From IMG/VR virus record IMGVR_UViG_3300042465_001606, positions 1-41,700 of that record: a stretch of 41,700 bases of DNA; one strand, 5' to 3'. Below the pieces are notes generated by a model. It did not search any database. It saw nothing but the letters and a program-made list of their open reading frames with translations, and was not told the DNA's origin. Shown in pieces: positions 1-6,730 of the stretch (its first letter is position 1; the number at the start of each line of letters is the position of its first letter). Position numbers and translations under genes: made by a program. Origin of the DNA: a virus.

Positions 1-415
1 GACCCCAAACCATTACTTTCCAATCAACACAAATAGAAGTTTCTGTTGATCCATATCTAACATACAAATCTTTTCCAATACCCCATCCTGGATCCCATTG
101 AGAACTTCCGTCATTAGCAAAAGCGTGATAGTCCCACGAACCAATTGATATAGATGGTGTTGCTGGGTAGCTCCAGAAAGTATAGTCACCCTGACCAAAA
201 GTAACTGTTCCTTTTGGACTTATATAGATGTTACCGTCATAAACCGTGCCACCAAACTCTAGTGGGGTATTTAGGTTCATTAAGAATGCCTGATCACCAC
301 CATTAACTTGATAGGTGTCGCACACTGCGGATGTAGATGCTTTAGCAGCTGCTGGCCAAAGTAATGATACAAACATTATGGATACGGCTACAGCAAAATA
401 TAGGGCTTTTTTAAT
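1..415 (-). CDS. Secreted protein with signal peptide, AUU start, partial at left edge
   Basis: An open frame runs from 415 off the left edge of the window. The first codon after the Shine-Dalgarno AAGGAG (421-426) at a normal 5-base spacing is ATT, followed by AAA AAA, giving (M)KKALYFAVAVSIMFVSLLW and then AAAKA. This is a textbook signal peptide: basic N-region, hydrophobic core and AxA cleavage site. The only nearby ATG (codon 14) would remove the charged N-region and lies too far from the Shine-Dalgarno. The mature part begins near residue 26 and contains a YDGNIYISPKGTVTFG segment, resembling the 'Y..VYVSSNGYITFG' signature of nidogen-like or choice-of-anchor beta-sandwich domains of secreted proteins. 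The function is unknown; cell-surface or virion exposure is inference. It lies downstream of thioredoxin behind its own promoter and a 5' hairpin. Confidence 0.72.
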   Translation of the reverse strand, partial: MKKALYFAVAVSIMFVSLLWPAAAKASTSAVCDTYQVNGGDQAFLMNLNTPLEFGGTVYDGNIYISPKGTVTFGQGDYTFWSYPATPSISIGSWDYHAFANDGSSQWDPGWGIGKDLYVRYGSTETSICVDWKVMVWG

Positions 416-423
416 TTTTTCTC

Positions 424-450
424 CTTGTTAGTGGGGTTAGTTCTAACAAG
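424..450 (-). promoter_or_regulatory. 5' leader hairpin overlapping the Shine-Dalgarno
   Basis: CTTGTTAG and CTAACAAG are perfect 8-base inverted arms separated by an 11-base loop. On the minus strand the hairpin lies a few bases after the -10 box at 454-459, so it would sit at or very near the 5' end of the transcript. Its 3' arm ends in AACAAG, which supplies the first bases of the AAGGAG Shine-Dalgarno of the secreted-protein gene. No U-run follows, so it is not a typical terminator. RNA stabilisation or translational control is inference. Confidence 0.6.
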
Positions 451-453
451 ACT

Positions 454-462
454 ATTATAACA
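454..462 (-). promoter_or_regulatory. Extended -10 promoter, secreted-protein gene
   Basis: The minus strand reads TGTTATAAT here, a perfect extended -10 (TGN plus TATAAT), in the 56-base gap between the thioredoxin stop and the secreted-protein start. No good -35 hexamer is visible 17 bases upstream, which is common for extended -10 promoters. The predicted start of transcription is about 447-448, just inside the 424-450 hairpin. Confidence 0.6.
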
Positions 463-471
463 TTTTATTTT

Positions 472-723
472 TTAGCTAAATAAGTTAAGTAGTTTTTCTT
501 CTGTTGCAACACCAGTATGTCTAGAAATTTCTTTACCATCAAGCAGTGCAATAAAAGTTGGAATACCTTTAACACCATACTCAACCGCTGGATCAAACTC
601 ATCACTTACATCAATCTTGTCATAATTGATATCTAAATTTTCTGAAACAAATTTTGAAATTAACGGTTCCATTTGTTTACATGGCTGACACCAAGTTGCT
701 GTAAAGTGTAAAAGCTGTTTCAT
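472..723 (-). CDS. Thioredoxin-like protein
   Basis: This 83-residue thioredoxin-fold protein is shorter than cellular thioredoxins (about 105 residues). The active site is W11-C12-Q13-P14-C15, and the cis-proline loop is GIP55TF. No signal peptide is present, so it is cytosolic. Its ATG overlaps the stop of the upstream ribonucleotide reductase by one base (TAATG), implying translational coupling. The likely role is to reduce the C-terminal cysteine pair of that reductase after each turnover; this is inferred from adjacency and from the known chemistry of class II reductases. The active-site doublet is QP rather than the GP of typical thioredoxin, so a glutaredoxin-like reactivity is possible. 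Confidence 0.9.
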   Translation of the reverse strand: MKQLLHFTATWCQPCKQMEPLISKFVSENLDINYDKIDVSDEFDPAVEYGVKGIPTFIALLDGKEISRHTGVATEEKLLNLFS

Positions 724-2768
724 TACTTTGCTCTCTTGTCTGGAATCTTAATTTCACAGTAGTCTGTTGTACAGTATGATTCTCCAAGTGCTTCTAGATT
801 ATCTACACCGTCGTAAATTGCAGAGAAATCAATCTTAGCAATACGTCCGATGTAGTAGTCATACTCATCTTCTGTAATTTCTGTGTATGGTTGCTGTGGG
901 TATACTGTGTTACCCATTGGCAAGAATGATACAGCCTTTAGCTTACCCTCATACATATTAAGAACGGATGCGACATGCTGCTTTTCTGTTTCCTTGTCAA
1001 AGGATAGGGTTACGGATACACCGTTGTCTGACCAGTACTCTTGAGCTGTGGCAGCAAGGGACATCTTTTCAAACAAAGATACCTGCTTTTCGCTACGCTT
1101 TTGCCCAGACTTAATTGGGAAGTATACAACCGTAGTGTTTGCTGATACTACATCGTCTTCACACTTATACCCTGCAGCTTTAAATAGGTGAAGCATTGGG
1201 TCTGTGTTACCAAAACGAATGGCACGTAGGTAGAAGGCTCCGCCTGGTCCCCAGTGAACTCCAGGTGTTGCACCTGAGAGCAGGGACACTGAGCCAGATG
1301 GTTTTACGGTAGTCACACGAATTGACTCACGAACACATAGCCATTCAGAATACTTTTTGTCATAGAAACGGATCTTGTTGTATCCTTCATCCATCCAATT
1401 TCGTACAGTTGGAAGACCCTTTTCATCTGCAAAAGATGCAATTCCAGTTAGGGATGTTCCAATGCGACGGTTACGTTGCATGATTCCGTTAGTTTGCTGC
1501 CAGTGAGTTGGAAGAAGTGTTACGGTCTTTCCATATAAATAAGCAAACTTTAGAGTGCGTAGGAAGTCTTCCTTAGACTCGTGACGATTTAGGTGTACCT
1601 CAACTAGGGTACATAGCTCGTAAGACTCTAGTGGCTGTTCTGCACATGGATTAAAGCCTACTACACGGTAGTCTGCACCGTCTGGCTGATCTGCCAAACG
1701 TCCATAGTTACGGGCAACGTCTAGCCAAATAAAACCTGGCTCACCATTGTCTACAATGCGATCTACATACTTTGAGTAATCCATTCCCACAGTAGCAGAG
1801 ATAGAGTTGTTGCTCATCCATGCCCATCCTGGAGCATCTGGGTCATAGCTGTTACGCTCTGGGAAAGCTTCTGCATTTTTTAGATTTAGGAAATCATCAT
1901 CACCCTCTACACCTAAAGCTAGTGTTGCGGAACGACGTACGTTTCCAGAAACAACACATGTTCCAATTAGATTAATAATATCTACAATAGCTCTTGAGTC
2001 TAGTGTCTCTCCAGCACGTCCACCAATTACTTTACGAATCTGCTCGTGAAGTTGCTGTAATGGTGCTGGCCCAGAAGCAGTTCCTCCAAAGCCCTTGATT
2101 GGTGCACCCAAAGGTCTAATAAGTGAGTAGTCTAGCTCTTGCAAATTTTGGTTTGGTCTTAGGAATGAATTAAGAAGAAGTCTTGTTGCCTCTACCCAAC
2201 CTTCACGAGTGTCTGGGATCTCATAGACTGTCTTTGGTTCTACAGGTGCATGAATTGGCAAGGCCTTGTCTTGTCCAAGGGTATCAAATCCAACACCAAT
2301 GCCAAGCATAAGAGCATCCATTACCCAAGCAAACAAAGCTCCTGGATCATTCTTATCTAGGTCTTTTGTAGATACAACAGCACAGTTTTGTAGTGCAGCT
2401 GAGTTACGTTTTTCCATTGTAAGTGGTGTTCCAAATGTCCACATACCACGTCCTGGTGGTGTCCACTTTAGATTGAACATACGGTCAAAAGCTTCTTGTG
2501 CAGACTTCTGAGCCTTGTAGTCATTCCATGGAAGACGGTTGTCCTTGGCATGATTCTTCTGGACAGAATACATCCCTTCGATAACTCTCTTACAAACTTC
2601 ATACCAGCGTTCTTTGGTTCCATCTTCTTTGATGCGAGAATAGGTTCTAGCAAAAGTAATTTCTCCGATCGAGTTTTCTCCTGCGTCTCTGAAACCAAAG
2701 GGTGCCTCTACAGTGCTGTATTTTTCAACAAAATCTGTTGGTAGGTTGAAGGAGAAGAAGTCGGACAT
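723..2768 (-). CDS. nrdJ: Adenosylcobalamin-dependent (class II) ribonucleotide reductase
   Basis: This 681-residue protein resembles the monomeric, B12-dependent ribonucleoside-triphosphate reductase of the Lactobacillus leichmannii type (about 740 residues). Visible signatures are the substrate-reducing cysteine in ALQNC129AVVST, the GNVRRSA segment near 275-281, and the radical-site motif N373-P-C375-A-E377 followed by SYELC386TLVE. A C-terminal redox pair C666-TTDY-C671 lies in the swinging tail. It makes deoxyribonucleotides for phage DNA synthesis and works with oxygen or without it, but needs the host's cobalamin. The thioredoxin gene follows directly and is the likely reductant. The start is ATG with AAAGG about 10 bases upstream. 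Its own promoter (2804-2812) separates it from the terminase gene. A class I or III enzyme is excluded by the NPCAE signature and the missing small subunit. Confidence 0.93.
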   Translation of the reverse strand: MSDFFSFNLPTDFVEKYSTVEAPFGFRDAGENSIGEITFARTYSRIKEDGTKERWYEVCKRVIEGMYSVQKNHAKDNRLPWNDYKAQKSAQEAFDRMFNLKWTPPGRGMWTFGTPLTMEKRNSAALQNCAVVSTKDLDKNDPGALFAWVMDALMLGIGVGFDTLGQDKALPIHAPVEPKTVYEIPDTREGWVEATRLLLNSFLRPNQNLQELDYSLIRPLGAPIKGFGGTASGPAPLQQLHEQIRKVIGGRAGETLDSRAIVDIINLIGTCVVSGNVRRSATLALGVEGDDDFLNLKNAEAFPERNSYDPDAPGWAWMSNNSISATVGMDYSKYVDRIVDNGEPGFIWLDVARNYGRLADQPDGADYRVVGFNPCAEQPLESYELCTLVEVHLNRHESKEDFLRTLKFAYLYGKTVTLLPTHWQQTNGIMQRNRRIGTSLTGIASFADEKGLPTVRNWMDEGYNKIRFYDKKYSEWLCVRESIRVTTVKPSGSVSLLSGATPGVHWGPGGAFYLRAIRFGNTDPMLHLFKAAGYKCEDDVVSANTTVVYFPIKSGQKRSEKQVSLFEKMSLAATAQEYWSDNGVSVTLSFDKETEKQHVASVLNMYEGKLKAVSFLPMGNTVYPQQPYTEITEDEYDYYIGRIAKIDFSAIYDGVDNLEALGESYCTTDYCEIKIPDKRAK

Positions 2769-2803
2769 ATATTTGTTACCTTTCGAGAGTGGGATAGGAA
2801 TCT

Positions 2804-2832
2804 ATTATAGCATAGTGTTTTTAGAAATACAA
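2804..2832 (-). promoter_or_regulatory. Promoter of the reductase-thioredoxin operon
   Basis: The minus strand carries TGCTATAAT (2804-2812), an extended -10, and a TTGTAT hexamer (2827-2832) exactly 17 bases upstream as a partial -35. It lies in the 126-base gap between large terminase and reductase. Transcription would start near 2797, giving a leader of about 30 bases with AAAGG before the ATG. That leader is too short to hold a cobalamin riboswitch. Confidence 0.65.
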
Positions 2833-2896
2833 AACGCTCCTTAAAGTTTTACTTTAGAGTTTTGTAAAAACAAAAACTGTTAACAAAAAGAGCGTT
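2833..2896 (-). terminator. Structured intergenic element, possible terminator
   Basis: On the minus strand AACGCTC (overlapping the terminase stop codon) pairs with GAGCGTT about 50 bases later, followed by TTTTGTATTT. Inside lie two further hairpins, AGTTTT/AAAACT and TAAAGT-AAA-ACTTTA, so the RNA could form a three-way branched fold. The run of T after the closing arm fits a terminator, but the inner stems are weak and AT-rich. The -35 of the next promoter abuts it. It may be a terminator or processing element, or an unrelated structured RNA. Confidence 0.4.
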
Positions 2897-4676
2897 AAAT
2901 TAAATCATACCCTTGTAGATATTCTTCTACTTCTTTTGGCATGGGCTTATATTGTATCACATTCTTAGGAAGATCTTCTGTCCTCTTTGACCTATCCCTA
3001 AACGTATGAATCTCTACCTCGGAATTATTGTCTTTTACAGTGTGACTAATTGCTCCAAAGATTGCACCGCAAACAGCGTCCGCCAAGTCCTTAGAACTTT
3101 TTCTCGGATGATCAACCCTGTTGTTTTTCATAATCTTAAGTTCTGTTAATTCTTCAAAGAGTAATTCTATTGCTGGCATAGCTAGTCTTTCTTCATACAT
3201 AAGCATTGCCATGTCTTCGTAGTGCTTTTTTGCCACTGACACTGTTTCAGTTCTGATGCCCACAGACTTTAGCTCGTTCTGTATGTCAAAAGACTGCCAA
3301 CGGTCGAAGCTAACCATTCCAATATCAAAGCCTTGTCTGCGTAGATTTTGAATCCACTGCTTTACTTCCGAAAGATTTACTGGGCCTTCAACCTTTGGCT
3401 CCCAGTAGACAACTGCATCTACGATAACCATGGGGACAACCTGCTCATAGTCTTTCATAACTTGAACTGATACCCACTTCTCTACGTGAGCAATTGCTAC
3501 TGCACACTTGTCATGCTTCTGTGCAAGGTCAGCATGAACAAAGTATTTCTTATTTGGATCTGGGGTGAATGTCTCGTCAAATCTTTTAGAAGGATCAATC
3601 GGGTTTCTAATAGTCATGCAGGCCCTGACCTTTTCTCTTTGCTTAAAGAATGCGTCGGACGAGAAGGTTGGAACACATGCAAATCTTTGCATAGCATCCC
3701 CAATGTCTGTATAAAAAGCCAGCTTAAAGTCATCAATACTTCTTGTTGGGTTTACTACCCAAGTTGGTCTTTTAAGTGCAAACACTCCTGGATACTTATA
3801 CGAAGTAATTACATCTTCGTCCCACTCAATATCTAAAGAGTTACCCTCTGCATTTTCTGGTAGATCTGGGTTCATAATAAAGGTATGTTTTTTCTGGATA
3901 CTTTCTTTTTCAGCAATTACAGAATCATATCTTTGTGAGATAAAGTCTCCAGGAAAACGTGGGAAGGATAGCAAGGCTACCTTGCCAAGGTCTGGAAATC
4001 GTGAGTCTACAGATGCACGAAAAGCTTTATAAATGTTATCGGCAGTCTTGCCTTGGTCATTACCCCCACCAATCTCTTGTGCAAACCCAGAAATCTCATC
4101 AAGCACTGCAAGAATAAGGTTAAGGCCCTCGTGAGACTCACGCTCTGAGTGTCCAGAGTAAACTGTGATTGCTTTGTCAAACTCTATTGACTCTGCCTTT
4201 GCGTAAAACTTTCCAGCAAACCATGGAGATCTTTCTATCTTTGATTTAAATCCTTTGAAGAAAACGTTCTTAGCTTGCTGAGCATTAATCGCCACGTTAA
4301 TGATATCAATTGCATCGCCACCTGGTTTTCCGAAGTATCTCGCTGGGTCTTTAAGACAAAGGAGTTTGTATACGATGTAAGAACAAGCAACAGTAGACGT
4401 AAAATCTTTACCAGATCCTTTACCAAGCTGTAGAATAACTTCATTCTTTGTGTATTTTTTATAATATCTGGTTCCTTCTTCCTGTCCCATTAAATTAACT
4501 AAATCTTCTAGCTTATAGATTTGACTCATTGCTTCTACGATGTCGTACTGAACATCAGACAGTGGGGGCTGACCTAAATAGTCTTCTCCCTCTACGAAAG
4601 TTTTTGCGTCGACTGGGGTTTCATCAAAGTTGCTATCTTTTAAAACATCCAAGAAGTCATCAAACATCGCTGACAA
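2895..4676 (-). CDS. terL: Terminase large subunit
   Basis: This 593-residue DNA-packaging motor has an N-terminal ATPase and a C-terminal RNase H-like nuclease. Walker A is G85-KGSGK90-D, and Walker B is ILAVLD193E194. Nuclease acidic residues are probably D383 in YFVHADLAQKHD, D458 in VSFDRWQS and D533 in DLADAV. It cuts concatemeric DNA and pumps it into the prohead through the portal. It overlaps the small subunit gene by 17 bases. The start chosen is TTG at 4676, because GAGG lies nine bases upstream; ATG at 4667 (three codons in) is the alternative. The surroundings are unusual: it follows resolvase and other DNA-metabolism genes rather than preceding portal and capsid genes. Confidence 0.93.
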   Translation of the reverse strand: MSAMFDDFLDVLKDSNFDETPVDAKTFVEGEDYLGQPPLSDVQYDIVEAMSQIYKLEDLVNLMGQEEGTRYYKKYTKNEVILQLGKGSGKDFTSTVACSYIVYKLLCLKDPARYFGKPGGDAIDIINVAINAQQAKNVFFKGFKSKIERSPWFAGKFYAKAESIEFDKAITVYSGHSERESHEGLNLILAVLDEISGFAQEIGGGNDQGKTADNIYKAFRASVDSRFPDLGKVALLSFPRFPGDFISQRYDSVIAEKESIQKKHTFIMNPDLPENAEGNSLDIEWDEDVITSYKYPGVFALKRPTWVVNPTRSIDDFKLAFYTDIGDAMQRFACVPTFSSDAFFKQREKVRACMTIRNPIDPSKRFDETFTPDPNKKYFVHADLAQKHDKCAVAIAHVEKWVSVQVMKDYEQVVPMVIVDAVVYWEPKVEGPVNLSEVKQWIQNLRRQGFDIGMVSFDRWQSFDIQNELKSVGIRTETVSVAKKHYEDMAMLMYEERLAMPAIELLFEELTELKIMKNNRVDHPRKSSKDLADAVCGAIFGAISHTVKDNNSEVEIHTFRDRSKRTEDLPKNVIQYKPMPKEVEEYLQGYDLI

Positions 4677-5193
4677 TTGTGATTACCTCTTTGTCTTTTG
4701 AAACAGAGGATAGCCTACGCATAATCTCGTCTCTCACCTGTGGATATTCTGAAGCAATGTCTTTAAGAATGTTTACCAACACTTCTTGCTTTCTTTCAAT
4801 CTCTAGCATCTCTTCTGCAAGCTCTTTATTTTCTAGCAGTCCAGCTTTTTGCAACATGTCAATTCGTCTAGCCTCAATATCTAGAACTAACTTAATAGCA
4901 GCAGTTTTTGCACTAAGGTTTGCAGTTGTGGTTGCATCATCAATAACTTCGTAAGCTTTATTAATTAGTTTATTATAGTGTGTGTCTGCCCCCACCAAGG
5001 CTTCCTTGGCTCTTGCACGGATAGCTGCATTATCTGAAGCCATTTGCTTCCACTCGTTGATATACGTTACAACTTTTTGTCGTGGGATATCTAGCTCTTT
5101 AGATATTTGAGTAGGCTCGCTACCCTTAAGGTATTCTTCTACTACCTTGTTTACCTTATCTAGATGTTCTACTAGGTTGTCTTCAGTCGACAT
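4660..5193 (-). CDS. terS: Terminase small subunit
   Basis: This 177-residue protein lies directly before, and overlaps, the large terminase. The N-terminal 15-50 region reads as a helix-turn-helix (VVEEYLKGSEPTQISKEL then DIPRQKVVTYINEW), followed by a long helical segment suited to oligomerisation (about 60-165). This matches the usual small-terminase plan: DNA recognition domain plus ring-forming coiled coil. It would bind the packaging start site and hand DNA to the large subunit. The identification rests on architecture and position rather than a signature motif. The start ATG has AAGGGG upstream and lies inside the end of the preceding gene. Confidence 0.8.
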   Translation of the reverse strand: MSTEDNLVEHLDKVNKVVEEYLKGSEPTQISKELDIPRQKVVTYINEWKQMASDNAAIRARAKEALVGADTHYNKLINKAYEVIDDATTTANLSAKTAAIKLVLDIEARRIDMLQKAGLLENKELAEEMLEIERKQEVLVNILKDIASEYPQVRDEIMRRLSSVSKDKEVITIVSDV

Positions 5194-5464
5194 TCTTTCT
5201 ACCCCTTTTTATTGGTATTAGTTTAATTCTATCAGATCTGAACGATCTACATGCGGAAACTGAGTTTTTGCTGAATTCAAAGCAGTCTATCCACTGAGCT
5301 CCAGTCTCCTTGTTTGTTACCAAGCTGTCAAACTTAAACCTTGACCCATACTCTCCAGCAATTTTTATAATGTCTCCAGTTACCACTAGCCTGCTACCTA
5401 CCTGTATTTCTTTAACTCTGTCAAACTTGGTTTCTCTTATAGGAGAAGACCTTCTTTTATTCAC
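5183..5464 (-). CDS. Conserved small phage protein, unknown function
   Basis: This is a 93-residue basic protein if it starts at GTG 5464, which overlaps the stop of the preceding gene and has AAGGA upstream. A TTG at 5485 is possible but has no Shine-Dalgarno. The core (VGSRLVVTGDIIKIAGEYGS, then WIDCFEF and WRSFR-like CRSFRSDRIKLIP) looks like a small beta-barrel. I associate similar short 'WxDCF ... RSFRxxRIK' proteins with actinobacteriophages, but no function is known to me. It sits between a MazG/Nmad-like gene and the terminase and overlaps both neighbours, so it is surely co-transcribed. Confidence 0.75.
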   Translation of the reverse strand: MNKRRSSPIRETKFDRVKEIQVGSRLVVTGDIIKIAGEYGSRFKFDSLVTNKETGAQWIDCFEFSKNSVSACRSFRSDRIKLIPIKRGRKNVD

Positions 5465-5729
5465 GAGATGATCTTTCCTTTGCAATTTTTAAAAGAATTA
5501 GATATCCTAGCAGGTCGTCGATCTCGTTATCTCCTGGCCAATCGTGCCCATTCTGTATTCGAGAAAGCTTGTCGTCAATTCGAACAAGCAACTGCTCCAC
5601 GTTGTCAGTCTTTGAGAATATTCTCGAAGGGTGTAGTGCAGAGTCTCCATAAGATCTATTCTTGGAAATCAACAAATCTTTTACTTGATCTGAAACTCTT
5701 TCAATATCTTTTTCTGTTTGTATGCTCAT
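5457..5729 (-). CDS. Nmad1/MazG-like small helical protein
   Basis: A 90-residue, mostly helical protein. The conserved-looking core is KNRSYGDSALHPSRIFSK, then EQLLVRIDDKLSRIQ and GDNEIDDLLGYLILLK. This pattern (KxxxYGDS, RxxDKxxR, EDxxxDxxxYxxL) resembles the 'nucleotide modification associated domain 1' and related all-alpha NTP-pyrophosphatase-like families known from phages. Such proteins act on nucleotides or hydroxylated or modified bases, or clean the nucleotide pool; which applies here is not clear. Its ATG overlaps the stop of the small HTH gene upstream (ATGA). Confidence 0.7.
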   Translation of the reverse strand: MSIQTEKDIERVSDQVKDLLISKNRSYGDSALHPSRIFSKTDNVEQLLVRIDDKLSRIQNGHDWPGDNEIDDLLGYLILLKIAKERSSRE

Positions 5730-5881
5730 CTTCTACTCTTTCTTAGTCCGAACTTTGCTAAATAAACATAGATAGTTTCTACGCTTGTTCCACATTCTTT
5801 TGCGATTTCTTCTGGACTCTTCTTGTCCATCCAATACCTTTTTTTAAGCCATGCCTCACTAGTATACAACTTTGCAGCCAT
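5726..5881 (-). CDS. Small helix-turn-helix protein, 51 residues
   Basis: Translation from ATG 5881 gives MAAKLYTSEAWLKKRYWMDK, then KSPEEIAKECGTSVETIYVY and LAKFGLRKSRR. The segment SPEEIAKECGTSVETIYVYLAKFGL is a classic homeodomain-like helix-turn-helix, seen in resolvase C-termini and in small phage regulators. It starts two bases after the RuvC-like stop codon, and its TGA overlaps the next ATG (ATGA), which supports it as a real gene despite its size. It could be a DNA-binding regulator or accessory to the resolvase or terminase; the target is unknown. Confidence 0.82.
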   Translation of the reverse strand: MAAKLYTSEAWLKKRYWMDKKSPEEIAKECGTSVETIYVYLAKFGLRKSRR

Positions 5882-5883
5882 TT

Positions 5884-6459
5884 TTACAAACCGATCTTTC
5901 CTGGATTATTTACAGCATAGTGTCCAATTGCTATTGCATCTGCCACATCGTTATCATCTATCTGCTTGTCGTAATAGGTGTTAACAAACTTAATTGTTCT
6001 TTGCTTTCTAAATTCTCTTTCTATGGTCTTTAAAGTAGACGGAGCTTTGTTGGGGTTATTCTTTGCTACCTCCAGTTTTTCTGGAGTAGTAAGCTTTTTG
6101 TTTCCTATAAAGTTTTGCCATGTAATAGGGCTGACAGATCCAAATCTTTTTACTCCAACAATCCTTGCTGCCCCAAGAAGGCCACCTTGAACTAGGGCAA
6201 GATCTGCAGCAGTCTTTGGGCTATTCATAAATACCGTGTGCTCAATAACAATTGCATCAATATTAAACTTATCAAAAAAGGCCACTGACTTTCTTGCAGC
6301 ATCTCCTACTTTGGAATAAGTGTCTGGTCCTTTAAAATTAATCTTGCCACAGGCAACCAAAGTCTTATCGTTAAAGATGGCAAACGCTAGGTTATTAGTA
6401 CTGGCATCAATCGCACAGATGTTTTTCGGGGTATCTATTAATAGATTAAGGTTTACCAT
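5884..6459 (-). CDS. RuvC-like Holliday junction resolvase
   Basis: This 191-residue RNase H-fold nuclease shows the RuvC acidic residues in order: D18 in CAIDAST, E73 in AIVIEHTVF, and D171/D174 in DNDVADAIAIGH near the C-terminus. RuvC proteins are about 170 residues, so it is full length. It would cut branched DNA formed by recombination-dependent replication, leaving linear concatemers fit for packaging by the nearby terminase. A basic stretch (about 138-156) may contact DNA. The ATG has GAGG nine bases upstream and overlaps the preceding zinc-finger gene by 14 bases. Confidence 0.88.
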   Translation of the reverse strand: MVNLNLLIDTPKNICAIDASTNNLAFAIFNDKTLVACGKINFKGPDTYSKVGDAARKSVAFFDKFNIDAIVIEHTVFMNSPKTAADLALVQGGLLGAARIVGVKRFGSVSPITWQNFIGNKKLTTPEKLEVAKNNPNKAPSTLKTIEREFRKQRTIKFVNTYYDKQIDDNDVADAIAIGHYAVNNPGKIGL

Positions 6460-6730
6460 TAGATAACCTCTTTATATCTTTCAGGGCAATGGATATGTCA
6501 ACTGGATTAATTAGACACTTACTACAAATTTGTTCATCGTTATAAATTGACAAGTTCTGCTCACACTTCTTGCATTTTCTAACCTTACCAGCCCTACGAC
6601 TAATCCTAGAGAGTTGATATCTTTCAGTGATCTTTTGTTTAGTAGCTCCGTCCCTGCACTCAGGAGAGCAATATATTTGATAAGAAACTTTTGTTTCAAA
6701 ACTGTTGTCACACCATTGACAATGCTTCAT
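6446..6730 (-). CDS. Zinc-finger protein with two Cys4 sites
   Basis: A 94-residue protein with two likely zinc-binding clusters: C4-x2-C7 with C21-x3-C25, and C53-x2-C56 with C69-x2-C72. The first resembles the treble-clef-like 'CxxC...YCSxxCR' finger often found at the start of HNH-type or small phage DNA-binding proteins. No HNH catalytic triad is visible, so nuclease activity is not supported. A basic linker (RYQLSRISRRAGKVRKCKKC) joins the two sites. The ATG has GGAG eight bases upstream and overlaps the Cas4-like gene. It is probably a nucleic-acid-binding accessory protein. Confidence 0.75.
   Translation of the reverse strand: MKHCQWCDNSFETKVSYQIYCSPECRDGATKQKITERYQLSRISRRAGKVRKCKKCEQNLSIYNDEQICSKCLINPVDISIALKDIKRLSNGKP

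Noticed and set aside
13-198. Minus-strand frame of 61 residues at the left edge
   Set aside because: The frame starting at 415 has a signal peptide, Shine-Dalgarno and promoter and covers the same bases; this one has no start signal.
2769-2830. Cobalamin riboswitch before the B12-dependent reductase
   Set aside because: The predicted leader after the promoter is only about 30 bases, far shorter than a cobalamin riboswitch, and no B12-box is visible.
2833-2896. tRNA-like shape: 7-base acceptor-like stem and internal hairpins
   Set aside because: It is only 64 bases long and has no TTC-type T-loop, no CCA and no recognisable anticodon arm. A terminator or other structured RNA is more likely.
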